Origin: Shewanella polaris | GTDB lineage: Bacteria; Pseudomonadota; Gammaproteobacteria; Enterobacterales; Shewanellaceae | DNA length: 64,000 nucleotides | Reading direction: 5' to 3' | NCBI RefSeq assembly: GCF_006385555.1 | Contig: NZ_CP041036.1 | Span: 1,178,001 to 1,242,000, forward strand | Shown: positions 7,424 to 17,466 of the stretch, in pieces | How the letters are laid out: each line of letters starts with the position of its first letter | Numbering within the stretch: the stretch's first letter is position 1 | Translations under genes and position numbers: made by a program | Notes under the pieces: generated by a model | Told to the model about the DNA's origin: nothing | The model's database searches: none | The model's input: the letters and a program-made list of their open reading frames with translations, nothing else

Positions 7424-7702
7424 ATGCGTGCCAACTGGAATCTAGTTGTAGAAAAAATATTAACTCATGCAAATGAAGATGATTTGTCTGTGTTGTTTCA
7501 ATTGTTGCTGACAGAAGAAGAACGCAGTTCAGTTTCTGGGCGTTTACAGGTGTTTCAAACGTTATTGGCTGGGGAATTAAGTCAAAGACAAATTGCTGCA
7601 GATCATCAAGTCAGTATTGCAACTATTACACGATGTTCAAATTATTTAAAAAATATGCCTACCAATCAAAGAGAATTAGTTAAAAAATTAATCTTAGACT
7701 AG
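7424..7702 (+). CDS. trpR: Trp operon repressor TrpR
   Basis: A 92-residue all-helical repressor that binds operator DNA when loaded with tryptophan. The sequence matches the family along its whole length. LLLTEEERSSVSGRLQVFQTLL forms the dimer helices, and LSQRQIAADHQVSIATITRCSNYLK is the helix-turn-helix (quoted here as the core QIAADHQVSIATITR). In E. coli TrpR controls trp, aroH, aroL and itself. Here it stands alone, 7 kb from the aromatic genes. An unusual inverted repeat lies just upstream. No clear terminator follows. Confidence 0.95.
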   Translation: MRANWNLVVEKILTHANEDDLSVLFQLLLTEEERSSVSGRLQVFQTLLAGELSQRQIAADHQVSIATITRCSNYLKNMPTNQRELVKKLILD

Positions 7703-7793
7703 ATAAGCGGTCATTGACATTGATCATGTCGATACAGAATGCTTTGATGTGCTTCCGAAAGTATGCTGAGTTTGCGTGTAGCAAGCCACAGTA

Positions 7794-8168
7794 TTAGCTA
7801 ATGCCCCGCGGTAGTCGGTGATGACGATAACTTAGACGCCTTAAGAACAGATATAAACCATAAGAAGTTAAGCACAAAGCAAAAAGTGTGCTGGAATCTC
7901 TGGGGTAAAAACGATAAATACCCACAGCGGTTAAAACGTAAATAAAAGGTAATAACCCATAAAGCGTTTCAGGTAGTAAACCTGACTTTCGTTTACGTTT
8001 TAGATCTGTTCGGCGGTTTTTGGACCGTAAGTTATAAATATGTGCACCATATAAGTACACTATAACAGAAGCAATAAGAGTAAAATTAGGTTCTAGTAGG
8101 AAAATACTCATGCTGCCAACAATCATGTAAGTGAAAGGCAATAATTCGTATAGCGGTTTAATCACCAT
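7794..8168 (-). CDS. Small membrane protein with internal duplication (unknown function)
   Basis: I do not recognise a named family. The 124-residue product is made of two similar halves. Residues about 5-52 begin PLYELLPFTYMIVGS and residues about 70-115 begin TLYGLLPFIYVLTAV; each holds two hydrophobic helices and ends in a YG...LR stretch. A basic linker, KNRRTDLKRKRKSG, joins them, so four transmembrane helices are likely, with the linker in the cytoplasm. I chose ATG 8168 because GGAG lies 5 bp upstream; a GTG two codons earlier overlaps it. The gene is isolated between trpR and slyD. Confidence 0.7.
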   Translation of the reverse strand: MVIKPLYELLPFTYMIVGSMSIFLLEPNFTLIASVIVYLYGAHIYNLRSKNRRTDLKRKRKSGLLPETLYGLLPFIYVLTAVGIYRFYPRDSSTLFALCLTSYGLYLFLRRLSYRHHRLPRGIS

Positions 8169-8312
8169 ATGCACTCCGTCGCTATGTATTAATTATTCTG
8201 TTGAAGGTCAATTAATGAGAATTGTCGCCTTTAGATCATCCTTAACTGTGATGACAATAAATCTGACTAATTGATGGAATTGGTATAATTACCTTATGAA
8301 CTATAACCTAAA

Positions 8313-8347
8313 CAAAAAGGCACTGCCTAGTAACTAGACAGTGCCTT
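8313..8347 (-). terminator. slyD intrinsic terminator
   Basis: On the - strand the arms AAGGCACTGTCTAG and CTAGGCAGTGCCTT form a 14-bp stem with one mismatch and end in TTTTTG. It lies 90 bp after the slyD stop. Confidence 0.7.
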
Positions 8348-8436
8348 AAGATGTTTCAACCTTTTTACTGACGAACAGACATTTAAGAAATAACGAGTAA
8401 CAGGTCTATTTATCGAATAAATAATGCGTTAACGCA

Positions 8437-8997
8437 TTAACGACAGCCACAACCGCCATTACCATCACAGCCAGGTTTTTCTGTGCCACATGATTCGTGA
8501 TCATGGCCGTGTTCATGGCTACCACAACCGCCTTCGGCATGAATGTGACCATGAGACAGTTCTTCTGCTGTAGCTTCTCTTACCGCGATAACTTCAACAC
8601 TGAAATGCAGTGTTTGACCTGCAAGAGGGTGGTTGCCATCAACAACAATGACATCGTCTTTCACTTCAGTTACTTGAACTGGGCGTTGACCCATTTCAGT
8701 TTCAGCAATAAAACGCATACCAGGAACGATGTCTTCTATATCGCCAAAGGCACTTACAGGTACTTCTTGCTTTAAATCAGGGTGATATTCGCCATAAGCC
8801 TGTTCAGCCGGGATCTTCGCCTCAATTTTTTCACCAGCAGTTTTACCTTCTAAAACTGATTCAAGTCCAGGAATTAAATTTTCAGTACCATGTAAGTAAA
8901 CCATCGGTTCACTTTCAAATGAATTTTCAATAAGTACGCCTTGCTCATCAGATAAGCGGTAATGAATAGTGACCGCCGCATGTTTTGTAATTTTCAT
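8437..8997 (-). CDS. slyD: FKBP-type peptidyl-prolyl isomerase / metallochaperone SlyD
   Basis: A 186-residue cytoplasmic folding helper. The N-terminal FKBP domain (about 1-70 and 130-145) has the LIPGLESVLEGKTAGEK block, and the inserted chaperone flap lies between, around residues 70-130. The C-terminus from about residue 148 is rich in His and Cys (for example HEHGHDHESCG and GGCGCR), the nickel-binding tail that lets SlyD feed hydrogenase maturation in E. coli. The GGCGATATG context gives a modest ribosome site. It is monocistronic with its own terminator. A second, shorter FKBP (FkpB) occurs at 34831-35274. Confidence 0.95.
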   Translation of the reverse strand: MKITKHAAVTIHYRLSDEQGVLIENSFESEPMVYLHGTENLIPGLESVLEGKTAGEKIEAKIPAEQAYGEYHPDLKQEVPVSAFGDIEDIVPGMRFIAETEMGQRPVQVTEVKDDVIVVDGNHPLAGQTLHFSVEVIAVREATAEELSHGHIHAEGGCGSHEHGHDHESCGTEKPGCDGNGGCGCR

Positions 8998-9172
8998 ATC
9001 GCCTCCAATTGTGATGAAGATATGATAGCGTATTTTGCTATTGGACTGCGATGATAAACATCAGTTTTTGCTTATTCAATCACAGCTTTTTTTATTTTGT
9101 CTTATGCTGCAGGTTTTATCTAATCTCATGTTGAAAATAAATCATCAAAATGGTGGAGTAAATTGATAAAGC

Positions 9173-9215
9173 ATGAATACCTTGTCGATAAATTATTTAT
9201 CGACAAGGTATTCAT
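9173..9215. repeat. Perfect 43-bp palindrome (21-bp arms, 1-bp centre)
   Basis: The left arm 9173-9193 begins ATGAATACCTTGTCG and is matched base for base by the reverse complement at 9195-9215, with a single T at 9194. It is AT-rich and has no run of T on either side strong enough to call an intrinsic terminator. Possible roles include a cruciform, a dimeric operator or a transcription barrier; none can be shown here. Confidence 0.85.
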
Positions 9216-9417
9216 TATAATATTTTGTTTAATTTGTGGCATCTACATGTATTTATTAATTTTTGTCGTTAGTTTTTATTAGGATTACGTTAGAGTTAAA
9301 GTTAAATTCGGCTGTCAGTCTTGGCTGTTACAACATATTTTATGTTTTAATTATATTGAATATTTAAAAAATCAACTCAACATCTAAAATAACTAGAGAA
9401 TAAACTGTAATGAGGGG

Positions 9418-9447
9418 TTGACAACCTTAGGTAAAAAAAGCAATTCT
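9418..9447 (+). promoter_or_regulatory. Candidate thr operon promoter
   Basis: TTGACA at 9418-9423 is a perfect -35. The -10 is poor (CAATTC or AATTCT with a 17-18 bp spacer). A TATTAT at 9486-9491 is an alternative -10 nearer the leader. Confidence 0.35.
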
Positions 9448-9529
9448 GTTAGCCAACGTGGAGTCAGCTATTTAATCTGATTAAATATTATCAGCAGTCA
9501 ACATTTAATAAAACGAAGAGAATCATCAA

Positions 9530-9601
9530 ATGTTTACCCTCTTGCTTGTTGTAATTACAACCATTACAACCACCACTATTACCATAGTGGGGGCGGGCTG
9601 A
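9530..9601 (+). CDS. thrL: ThrL leader peptide
   Basis: A 23-residue peptide beginning MFTLLLVVITTITTTTITI; it contains eight Thr and four Ile. It is followed by a strong terminator and then thrA. Stalling at Thr or Ile codons would let GCGGGCT near the leader end (9593-9599) pair with AGCCCGC of the terminator, the antiterminator logic known for the E. coli thr operon. Confidence 0.92.
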   Translation: MFTLLLVVITTITTTTITIVGAG

Positions 9602-9622
9602 TTACACCCTAAAAGATTTGCA

Positions 9623-9664
9623 AAAAAAGCCCGCTTCTAACAACTGAAGCGGGCTTTTTTGTTT
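9623..9664 (+). terminator. thr operon attenuator
   Basis: AAAAAAGCCCGCTTC (9623-9637) and GAAGCGGGCTTTTTT (9646-9660) form a perfect 15-bp stem with an 8-base loop and a U tract. It lies between the leader peptide and thrA. Confidence 0.92.
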
Positions 9665-9724
9665 TAATTCTGGTATTTGATTTTAATTTAATGTTGTCAC
9701 TATATGAGTGGCAAGGAGAGCAAC

Positions 9725-12193
9725 ATGAAAGTAATGAAATTTGGTGGAACATCGTTGGCGAACTGGTCTCGTTTTTCGATGGCGGCAGACATTATTGCTG
9801 ATACAGCTTCGACAGAATCTGTTGCTACGGTACTTTCTGCTCCTGCAACAGTAACCAATGCGCTGTTAGAGATGGTTGATATTGCTGTGAATCAACAGGA
9901 CTATCAGCCAGTGTTAGACCACATCAATGGTGTATTTAGTGGTTTATTTTCTGATGCTGCAACATCACTTATTACAGTCGCTCAACATACATTACTGGTT
10001 AATAAATTAGCTGCGCAAATGCAAGTTTGGAAAGATAAGCTTTATGGCATAAAGTTATTGGGCGAATGTCCTGATAGTGTTCGTGCTGAATTAGTGGTGA
10101 CTGGCGAACGCTTATCAGCAGCATTAATGGAACAAGTTATGCTAGCAAAAGGCATAACATCAGCACAATTAGATCCAGTGGCCTTATTTTTAGCTCATGG
10201 ACAGCCATTAGAGTCGGTAGTTGATATTACAGTGAGCAAACCAAGGTTCGCTTTGTTGCCACTTGATCAGTACCGAGTTTGGGTGATGCCTGGATTTACC
10301 GCTGCAGATGCACATGGCAAAGTAGTGACATTAGGCCGTAACGGTTCTGACTATTCCGCTGCTGTTTTAGCGGCTTGTTTAGACGCTTCAAGTTGTGAAA
10401 TTTGGACTGATGTTGATGGGGTTTACAATACCGATCCTCGTGTAGTAGCTGATGCTAAATTATTGTCGCAATTAAGCTATCAAGAAGCGATGGAGCTCTC
10501 TTACTTTGGCGCCAAAGTGTTGCACCCTAAAACGATTGCACCCATTGCCCAATATCAAATTCCTTGTTATATCAAAAACAGTTTTAATCCATCAGCTCCC
10601 GGCACATTGGTGTCTAATGATGATGATAAAACGGGTTTACAAGTTAAAGCAATTTCAAATCTAGACAATCAAACCATGTTTAACGTCTCTGGCCCAGGAA
10701 TGAAAGGCATGGTCGGTATGGCAAGTCGGACTTTGGCGGTTATCTCTCGCAGTGGTATCTCGGTGTCGCTTATTACCCAAAGCTCATCTGAATACAGCAT
10801 CAGTTTTTGTGTCTCAACCTCTCAAGCGAACAAAGCAAAATGGGCACTAGAGCAAGAATTTGAACTTGAGCTTAAAAGTGAATTACTTGAACCGATTGAA
10901 TTGCGTCAAGATTTGGCGATCGTGTCTTTGATTGGCGATGGTATGAAAACTCACAAGGGAGTAGCGGCTAAATTTTTTACTGCACTAGCTAAGGCCAGCG
11001 TAAATATCATTGCTATTGCACAGGGATCATCAGAAAGATCAATTTCTACCGTTATTCAACAGAAAAAAACCAAGCATGCCATTGGTGCATGTCATCAAGC
11101 ATTTTTCGATGTACAGCAATATCTAGATGTGTTTTTAGTCGGCAGTGGTAATGTCGGTGCTGGATTATTAGAGCAAATTAAACAACAAAGTGCGATGTTA
11201 AAAGAACAGCACATTAGTATTCGTGTATGTGGGATCGCTAATTCGAGTCAAATGTTATTAAACAGCGAAGGACTTGAACTGAATGAGTGGCAATCGTTAT
11301 TGGCTGAAAAAGGTCAACCGTATGATTTAGCTCATTTACTCGAGTGGGGTCAAGAGCAACAATTGCTTAACCCTGTGTTAGTTGATTGTACTTCAAGTGA
11401 GTTGGTGTCAGATCGTTATCTTGATGTGATGAATGCCGGTTTCCATGTTGTCACACCTAACAAAAAATCAAACACTCGTGATTACGCTTACTATCAGGCA
11501 TTGCGTCATACAGCATTAACTCAGCGTCGCCAATTTTTGTATGAAACTACTGTTGGAGCGGGTTTACCGGTTATCGACAACTTGAAAAAACTGATGTATG
11601 CCGGTGATAAACTCCATAAATTCAATGGTATTTTATCAGGTTCGCTATCGTATATTTTTGGAATGTTAGATGAAGGCATGAGCTTGTCGCAGGCGACGGC
11701 CATTGCTCGCGACAAGTGTTTTACCGAACCCGATCCTCGTGATGATCTTAGTGGTATGGATGTCGCACGTAAAGTCCTCATTCTCGCTCGTGAAGTTGGC
11801 CTGCCATTAGAGCTTGAAGACATTAATATTGAATCAGTATTGCCTGCTGACTTTGATGACTCTGGCGATGTAAACCAATTTATGGCAAATCTTCCTTCAT
11901 TGGATGCTGAAATCTCAGCCCGAGTCGAAGCGGCCAAAGCCGAAGGCAAGGTATTGCGTTATGTCGGTCAAATTGAAGAGGGGCAATGTCATGTCAGAAT
12001 TATTGAAGTGGATGCCTCCGACCCGTTATACAGTGTAAAAGGTGGCGAGAATGCCTTGGCATTTTATAGTCGTTATTATCAACCAATCCCTTTTGTGTTA
12101 AGAGGGTATGGTGCAGGTACTGATGTCACTGCTGCTGGAGCGTTTGCTGACGTGTTAAGAACCCTAAACTGGACTCGTGAGGTTGGGTTATGA
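9725..12193 (+). CDS. thrA: Bifunctional aspartokinase I / homoserine dehydrogenase I
   Basis: An 822-residue cytoplasmic enzyme that catalyses the first and third steps from aspartate to threonine. The kinase domain starts [13 protein letters not shown], with the second substrate block [14 protein letters not shown]. Two ACT-type regulatory repeats lie at about 310-455 ([13 protein letters not shown] and VSLIGDGMK). The dehydrogenase is at about 460-820, with [13 protein letters not shown] as the nucleotide loop and [13 protein letters not shown] in the catalytic region. AAGGAG at 9713-9718, 6 bp before ATG 9725, selects this start over the ATG at 9704. It is feedback-controlled by Thr in known relatives and here lies behind the Thr/Ile attenuator. 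It overlaps thrB by 4 bp. Confidence 0.97.
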   Translation: MKVMKFGGTSLANWSRFSMAADIIADTASTESVATVLSAPATVTNALLEMVDIAVNQQDYQPVLDHINGVFSGLFSDAATSLITVAQHTLLVNKLAAQMQVWKDKLYGIKLLGECPDSVRAELVVTGERLSAALMEQVMLAKGITSAQLDPVALFLAHGQPLESVVDITVSKPRFALLPLDQYRVWVMPGFTAADAHGKVVTLGRNGSDYSAAVLAACLDASSCEIWTDVDGVYNTDPRVVADAKLLSQLSYQEAMELSYFGAKVLHPKTIAPIAQYQIPCYIKNSFNPSAPGTLVSNDDDKTGLQVKAISNLDNQTMFNVSGPGMKGMVGMASRTLAVISRSGISVSLITQSSSEYSISFCVSTSQANKAKWALEQEFELELKSELLEPIELRQDLAIVSLIGDGMKTHKGVAAKFFTALAKASVNIIAIAQGSSERSISTVIQQKKTKHAIGACHQAFFDVQQYLDVFLVGSGNVGAGLLEQIKQQSAMLKEQHISIRVCGIANSSQMLLNSEGLELNEWQSLLAEKGQPYDLAHLLEWGQEQQLLNPVLVDCTSSELVSDRYLDVMNAGFHVVTPNKKSNTRDYAYYQALRHTALTQRRQFLYETTVGAGLPVIDNLKKLMYAGDKLHKFNGILSGSLSYIFGMLDEGMSLSQATAIARDKCFTEPDPRDDLSGMDVARKVLILAREVGLPLELEDINIESVLPADFDDSGDVNQFMANLPSLDAEISARVEAAKAEGKVLRYVGQIEEGQCHVRIIEVDASDPLYSVKGGENALAFYSRYYQPIPFVLRGYGAGTDVTAAGAFADVLRTLNWTREVGL

Positions 12194-13149
12194 ATCAAAC
12201 ATTAAAGGTCAGTCAAGACATGCTTACGGTTTATGCCCCGGCATCGATGGGGAACGTTGGCGTTGGTTTTGACTTGTTGGGTGCTGCACTGGCGCCCGTT
12301 GATGGTTCTCTGTTGGGTGATAGAGTCATGATCGGCGCTGCGGCTAGCGGCATTGAATATAGTCAGACTGGCCCATGGGCACATAAATTACCGTCTGACG
12401 GAAAAGACAATATTGTCTATCAATGTGCAGAGTTCTTTTTAGATAAATTAAATAGACAAGATGGCGTAACAGTTTGTCTTGAAAAAAATCTTCCCGTAGG
12501 CAGTGGTTTAGGCTCAAGTGCTAGCTCGGTTGTTGCAGCATTATATGCGTTGAATGAACATTTTGGTCAGCCATTTGACCAGCAAGCTTTATTAGCTTTA
12601 ATGGGCGAGTTTGAAGGTAAAATATCGGGTAGTGTCCATTATGACAATGTGGCACCATGTTATCTAGGTGGCATGCAGTTAATGCTTAATGCCAGTAACA
12701 AAGCGTGTGCAACGATTCCTAGTTTTGATAATTGGTATTGGGTTATCGCTTATCCAGGTATTTCATTATCAACGGCTAAAATGCGTCAATTATTACCTGA
12801 ACAGTATGACAAATCTGTTGCGATTGATTTTGGTCGTTATTTAAGTGCATTTGTTCACGCGAGTTATCAGCAAGATGCTGTATTGGCAATTGAAATGCTG
12901 AAAGATGTTTTGGCTGAACCTTATCGGGCCTCTGCAATTCCGGGTTATACCGAAGCGCGAACAGCATTAGCTGAATTAGGCATGTTGACTACCGGTATTT
13001 CTGGCAGTGGGCCAACATTGTTTAGTGTAACTGACGATTTAGCCACCGCAGAAAAAGCTAAAAACTGGCTAATGCAGCATTATATTTCTGAGCAAGGTGG
13101 TTTTTCCCATGTTTGTAAATTAGATAAACTTGGCACGCGCTGCGTGTAA
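12190..13149 (+). CDS. thrB: Homoserine kinase
   Basis: A 319-residue GHMP-family kinase that phosphorylates homoserine in threonine synthesis. The N-terminal [21 protein letters not shown] and the ATP loop [21 protein letters not shown] are intact, and the C-terminal [12 protein letters not shown] motif closes the domain. The ATGA overlap with thrA indicates translational coupling. The length is close to the usual 310. An alternative internal start at about codon 11 (ATGCTTACG) would remove an unconserved N-terminal extension and cannot be excluded. Confidence 0.95.
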   Translation: MNQTLKVSQDMLTVYAPASMGNVGVGFDLLGAALAPVDGSLLGDRVMIGAAASGIEYSQTGPWAHKLPSDGKDNIVYQCAEFFLDKLNRQDGVTVCLEKNLPVGSGLGSSASSVVAALYALNEHFGQPFDQQALLALMGEFEGKISGSVHYDNVAPCYLGGMQLMLNASNKACATIPSFDNWYWVIAYPGISLSTAKMRQLLPEQYDKSVAIDFGRYLSAFVHASYQQDAVLAIEMLKDVLAEPYRASAIPGYTEARTALAELGMLTTGISGSGPTLFSVTDDLATAEKAKNWLMQHYISEQGGFSHVCKLDKLGTRCV

Positions 13150-13195
13150 CGCTCATTTTTCGCATTATTTATATTGAAATTTAAAGGCAGTCGCA

Positions 13196-14479
13196 ATGGA
13201 ATTATATAATTTAAAACACCCATCGCAGGTGGTGAACTTCAGTCAAGCGGTTCAGCTTGGTTTAGGCAAAGACAGAGGATTGTTTTTTCCAAAATCCATT
13301 CCTGTAATAGCTGATATTGATGCATTATTGGCATTGCCCTTTGCTGAGCGAACTAAAAAAGTCCTAGGGGCTTGGTTAGCTGATGAATTAGGTCAGGAGA
13401 GTGTTGATAAGTTAGTTGATAAGGCGTTTACCTTTGATGTGCCGTTAGTTAAGGTTGATGACAAGCGTGCTTGCTTAGAACTTTTCCACGGACCGACTTT
13501 AGCGTTTAAAGATTTTGGTGCTCGGTTTATGGCGCAGTGTGTCAATTTACTTGCTGGCGATAGACAACTGACCATTTTGACCGCGACATCGGGTGACACT
13601 GGTGCTGCAGTCGCGGATGCATTTTATGGTTTGGATAACGTTAATGTGATGGTGTTATACCCAAAAGGTAAAATCAGCGAACTGCAAGAAAAGATGTTTA
13701 CCACATTAGGTAAAAATATCCATACCGTAGCCGTTACATCTGACTTCGATGCTTGCCAGGAGCTAGTTAAACACGCTTTTGATGACAGTGATGTTCGCGA
13801 TGGTTTAGCATTAAATTCAGCTAATTCAATTAATATAAGTCGTTTGTTAGCTCAGATTTGTTATTACTTTGAAGCGGTGGCGCAAGCTAAGCAAGCCGGA
13901 CAAGATGAGATTGTTATGTCTGTACCCAGTGGTAATTTTGGTAACTTAACGGCGGGACTATTTGCTAAAGCGATGGGATTACCCATTAAACGCTTTATTG
14001 CAGCAACCAACAGTAATGATACCGTGCCGCGATATTTAATGGGGGGAGAATGGCAACCGCATAAAACAGTGGCAACCATGTCAAATGCCATGGATGTATC
14101 AGAGCCAAGTAATTGGCCTCGTGTTGAAGCCATTTGTACCCAAATGGGATGGCCTCTATCATTGGTGACAGGTGTTGCACTGTCTGAAGAAGATACTGCT
14201 AGATCATTAGCTTCACTTTATCAACAGGGCTACTTGTCAGAGCCTCATGCAGCGATTGCGGCTCATGCATTAACGCTTGGTCTAGTTGGTAATGAAACCG
14301 GAGTGTTTCTTGGTACAGCGCATCCTGCTAAGTTTAAGGATGTGGTTGACCGTGAGTTGGCGATTAATTTGCCATTGCCGCCTGAATTAGCTGCTGTTGA
14401 GCAAAAACAGATTTTGTCGGCACAGTTGCCAGCCGATTTTGAACAACTTAAAGCCCATATGTTTGCTGTATTAACATAA
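13196..14479 (+). CDS. thrC: Threonine synthase
   Basis: A 427-residue PLP enzyme that converts O-phosphohomoserine to threonine. The PLP lysine lies in the block HGPTLAFKDFGARFMA, the phosphate-binding region in TATSGDTGAAVADAF, and PSGNFGNLTAGLFAK is also typical. The start MELYNLKHPSQVVNFSQAVQ matches the E. coli N-terminus. It is the last gene of thrLABC, 46 bp after thrB, with an AAAGGCAG ribosome site and a terminator 20 bp after the stop. Confidence 0.97.
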   Translation: MELYNLKHPSQVVNFSQAVQLGLGKDRGLFFPKSIPVIADIDALLALPFAERTKKVLGAWLADELGQESVDKLVDKAFTFDVPLVKVDDKRACLELFHGPTLAFKDFGARFMAQCVNLLAGDRQLTILTATSGDTGAAVADAFYGLDNVNVMVLYPKGKISELQEKMFTTLGKNIHTVAVTSDFDACQELVKHAFDDSDVRDGLALNSANSINISRLLAQICYYFEAVAQAKQAGQDEIVMSVPSGNFGNLTAGLFAKAMGLPIKRFIAATNSNDTVPRYLMGGEWQPHKTVATMSNAMDVSEPSNWPRVEAICTQMGWPLSLVTGVALSEEDTARSLASLYQQGYLSEPHAAIAAHALTLGLVGNETGVFLGTAHPAKFKDVVDRELAINLPLPPELAAVEQKQILSAQLPADFEQLKAHMFAVLT

Positions 14480-14499
14480 TTAAGGCTACTAAACTACCT

Positions 14500-14538
14500 A
14501 ACACCTTATGTCGCTTATCTTGATATAAGGTGTTTTTT
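14500..14538 (+). terminator. thr operon terminator
   Basis: AACACCTTAT and ATAAGGTGTT form a stem around a short loop, followed by TTTTTTTT. Confidence 0.85.
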
Positions 14539-14657
14539 TTAAATTCCAATATTATGATCTGGGTCATACCTCAAATTGTTTATACCAGTGTAGATTAGTA
14601 AATGGCATATTATTGGCTATTATTTAGACATAAATTCATTGGTAATGGGAGACGATT

Positions 14658-15200
14658 ATGTTGCAACGTTTAATGCGCGATCATAAAAATATTGCCACTT
14701 TGTTAAATATTCTTTCAAATAAGTTGACTCGATTGGCTGAGGGGCAAGGAGTTGATTTCCATTTGGTTAGAGATATTGTTGAGTATATGCAGAGCTATGC
14801 TGAACACAGTCATCATCCATTAGAAGATATCATTTTCGATTACTACAGTAATAAAACGGGTCAGGCGAATTGTGGTCAATTGTATAACGAACATCATCGT
14901 TTAGCTGAAGCATCTGGCGCTTTAGTGTATAGCTTGAATATGATTCTATCTGATGTGGTGATTTCACGGGAAAAATTGATTAACGATCTGCAAGATTATA
15001 TTAAACTACAGCTATCGCATATGCAGTATGAAGAGCGAGATGTTTTTCCAAATTTTGTTAAGGTATTCGATGATAGTGACTGGCAAAAAATCACTGTTTT
15101 ATGCAAAAAACGGTTAATTGACGATCCGTTATTTAATGATAATGACAAAACGATTTTTGAAGATTTACGTGTTTATATTGAAAATGCGGACAAGAAATAA
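14658..15200 (+). CDS. Hemerythrin-like (HHE domain) protein
   Basis: A 180-residue cytoplasmic four-helix protein with the spaced His/Glu ligands of the HHE cation-binding fold: RDHKNI near residue 9, EHSHHPLED near 55, NEHHRLAE near 80, and MQYEERDVFP near 125. The metals are expected to be a non-heme di-iron centre. Family members bind oxygen or NO or sense iron; the role here is unknown. ATG 14658 follows GGGAGACGATT. It is monocistronic, with a terminator downstream shared with the convergent DUF3545 gene. Confidence 0.85.
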   Translation: MLQRLMRDHKNIATLLNILSNKLTRLAEGQGVDFHLVRDIVEYMQSYAEHSHHPLEDIIFDYYSNKTGQANCGQLYNEHHRLAEASGALVYSLNMILSDVVISREKLINDLQDYIKLQLSHMQYEERDVFPNFVKVFDDSDWQKITVLCKKRLIDDPLFNDNDKTIFEDLRVYIENADKK

Positions 15201-15265
15201 TCCCATTGTTGTTTATGTTAATGGTTGTTGATTTTATTGCTAAGACTCAATAGTCTTGAACAAAC

Positions 15266-15291
15266 AAAAAGAGCGCACTATGCGCTCTTTT
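15266..15291. terminator. Bidirectional intrinsic terminator
   Basis: AAAAAGAGCGCA / TGCGCTCTTTT lies between the convergent hemerythrin-like and DUF3545 genes. Confidence 0.85.
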
Positions 15292-15332
15292 ACTGGATTT
15301 TATCGCTAAATGTTAACTGCGATGGAATTCAA

Positions 15333-15518
15333 TTAAAGTATCAATGTATTGACGTCAAAATTGAATGAATCGTCAATATCTTGTAATTCCTTGAGTAAAC
15401 GCTGCTTATCTTTGATGGCTTCAATTTCACGCCATTTGCGTTTTTTTGATGAGCTTTTTGAGCGGCTTGGTCTTTCAACAACTTCGTCTAGCGCACCACC
15501 ATAGTCTAATCGATCCAT
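15333..15518 (-). CDS. DUF3545 family protein (small, basic and coiled)
   Basis: A 61-residue protein starting MDRLDYGGALDEVV. It has a Ser/Lys/Arg-rich segment (RSKSSSKKRKWREIE), then a predicted helix and an acidic end, the pattern of the uncharacterised DUF3545 proteins of marine gammaproteobacteria. GGGAGG lies 4-5 bp before ATG 15518 and decides that start; an upstream in-frame ATG at 15572 would add 18 unlikely residues. The function is unknown; the basic centre might bind nucleic acid (inference). Confidence 0.75.
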   Translation of the reverse strand: MDRLDYGGALDEVVERPSRSKSSSKKRKWREIEAIKDKQRLLKELQDIDDSFNFDVNTLIL

Positions 15519-15685
15519 GGTAACCTCCCTTGTTATTATGATGTCTCTGCATAAATAAGTATCATATTTCAACTATAGGTTGCAATACTTTAGTTTCATT
15601 TATGTTACTAATCGGTAACAGTTTGATGAATTTCTGCAGCGGTTTTAATATTCTATGATGCGTTTTTAAATGAATATTGAACATA

Positions 15686-15722
15686 AAAAAGCACCTTCAA
15701 CAATTAATGCTAAAGGTGCTTT
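15686..15722 (-). terminator. tal-pgi operon terminator
   Basis: On the - strand AAAGCACCTTT pairs with AAGGTGCTTTTTT across a loop of about 13 bases, about 90 bp after the pgi stop. Confidence 0.75.
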
Positions 15723-15813
15723 ATCAACGGTTTTTCTCAAATGTGTTAACAGACCGCAGTTCGGGAGGGTAACAGTAATAAATTATCTGTTTATTCCGTA
15801 TTGAGGTTAAGTA

Positions 15814-17451
15814 TTAAAGCTGTCCCTTACGGTACAAATTGATCAGCGCATTACTTGATGAGTCTAACTGACTAGCCTCTTCTGGTGCCCCAATACGGTC
15901 TAATACGTCATTACCCAGCTGTTTACCTAGTTCAACTCCCCATTGATCAAATGAGTTAATTTGCCATATTGCACCTTGAACGAAGGTCCTATGTTCATAT
16001 AACGCGATTAACGCACCTAATGTGCTCGGTGTCAGTTTGTCCATCAGTAGAGTATTACTCGGTTTATTACCTGGCATCGCTTTATGCTTGGCAATAAGTG
16101 CTATTTGAGCGGGTTCCAATGAACTATTATTTAGTTCAGCAAGTGCTTCATCATAAGTTCGACCCTGCATTAACGCTTGAGTTTGCCCAAAGCAGTTAGA
16201 CGCAAGTTGATCATGATGTTTGCCCAGCGGATTATGGCTTTGCAATGGCATGATAAAATCAGCAGGAATCAGTGCTGTACCTTGATGTAATAATTGATGA
16301 TAAGCATGTTGGCCATTGGTGCCTTCACCGCCCCAAATTACTGGGCCCGTGCTGTAATCAACGTCAGTACCATCTAAGGTCACTGACTTACCATTACTCT
16401 CCATGTCTAATTGCTGGAAATAAGCCGGTAGACCCCGCAAATAATGATCATAAGCTAAAATGACGTGTGCTTGAGAACCATGGAAATTGCTATATAACAC
16501 CGATAGCATTGCCATGATCACGGGCATGTTTTGTTCAATAGGCGTGTTAGTAAAATGCTCATCCATTTGATGTGCACCATCTAACAAGTCTTTAAAGTTA
16601 TCCATGCCAATAAGTAGCGCTATTGGTAGACCAATGGCTGACCACAACGAATAACGTCCACCAACCCAATCCCACATTGGGAATATGTTGTTAGCGTCCA
16701 TACCAAACTCTGTTGCCTTAGCCACATTTGATGTTACTGCCACAAAATGTTTAGCAACATCTTGTTGGCTTGCTCCTTGGGCCAAAAACCAGTCTTTGGC
16801 ACTGAGTGTATTTGTGAGCGTCTCTTGAGTGTTGAAGGATTTTGACGACATAATAAACAATGTTGTTTCAGCATTGAGATTTTTTAACTTTTCACAAAGA
16901 GAGGTAGCATCAACGTTAGCGACAAAATGGCAGTTAAGCCCACCTTGCCAATAGGGTTTTAGTGCTTGTGAAACAATTTTTGGTCCAAGAAAGGAACCAC
17001 CAATTCCAATACTCACAATGTCTGTGATCGCTTTACCGGTATAACCTTTCCAATTGCCAGATTGTACTGAATCAACAAATTTAGCCATTTTAGCTAATGT
17101 TTGTTGTATTTCAGGAACGATATTCACGCCTTCAGCAATAATTGTTTGAGTGGCTTTACTGCGTAATGCAGTATGCAATACAGCTCGCTGTTCAGTGTTG
17201 TTTATCATATCACCATTGAACATAGCGGTGATTTTTTCACTTAATTTGGCTTCTTTAGCCAGCGAAAATAGTAACTTAAGTGTTTCATCGTTCACACGGT
17301 TTTTAGAATAATCTAAAAACAGACCACAAGCCGTAACACTCATTTGTTCAAAACGTTGTGGGTTTTGAGCAAATAATTCACGCATGTGAGGTAATTGACT
17401 TGTATGGGTTTGAAGCGCTTTCCAAGTCGTACTTTGAGTCAGTGTCGTCAC
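15814..17451 (-). CDS. pgi: Glucose-6-phosphate isomerase
   Basis: A 545-residue cytoplasmic enzyme that interconverts glucose 6-phosphate and fructose 6-phosphate. Family signatures are [21 protein letters not shown], cut here to its [10 protein letters not shown] core, then [20 protein letters not shown] around the sugar site, and the C-terminal [14 protein letters not shown]. The start is GTG at 17451, with GGAGG 8 bp upstream; a TTG at 17466 in the same frame overlaps that site. It is transcribed with tal, 15 bp after the tal stop. In Shewanella these two genes belong to gluconeogenesis and the non-oxidative pentose pathway. Confidence 0.96.
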   Translation of the reverse strand: MTTLTQSTTWKALQTHTSQLPHMRELFAQNPQRFEQMSVTACGLFLDYSKNRVNDETLKLLFSLAKEAKLSEKITAMFNGDMINNTEQRAVLHTALRSKATQTIIAEGVNIVPEIQQTLAKMAKFVDSVQSGNWKGYTGKAITDIVSIGIGGSFLGPKIVSQALKPYWQGGLNCHFVANVDATSLCEKLKNLNAETTLFIMSSKSFNTQETLTNTLSAKDWFLAQGASQQDVAKHFVAVTSNVAKATEFGMDANNIFPMWDWVGGRYSLWSAIGLPIALLIGMDNFKDLLDGAHQMDEHFTNTPIEQNMPVIMAMLSVLYSNFHGSQAHVILAYDHYLRGLPAYFQQLDMESNGKSVTLDGTDVDYSTGPVIWGGEGTNGQHAYHQLLHQGTALIPADFIMPLQSHNPLGKHHDQLASNCFGQTQALMQGRTYDEALAELNNSSLEPAQIALIAKHKAMPGNKPSNTLLMDKLTPSTLGALIALYEHRTFVQGAIWQINSFDQWGVELGKQLGNDVLDRIGAPEEASQLDSSSNALINLYRKGQL

Positions 17452-17466
17452 GAGTAAAACCTCCAA

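Larger units (their letters stand above)
8998..9529. other. Intergenic region between slyD and thr leader
   Basis: An AT-rich spacer of 532 bp with no gene seen. It contains the 43-bp palindrome at 9173-9215 and a TTGACA element at 9418-9423 that may be the -35 of the thr promoter. Confidence 0.6.

Noticed and set aside
11521..11949. 142-codon - strand frame inside thrA
   Set aside because: It is antisense to a conserved enzyme, with composition that mirrors the thrA codons and no start signals.
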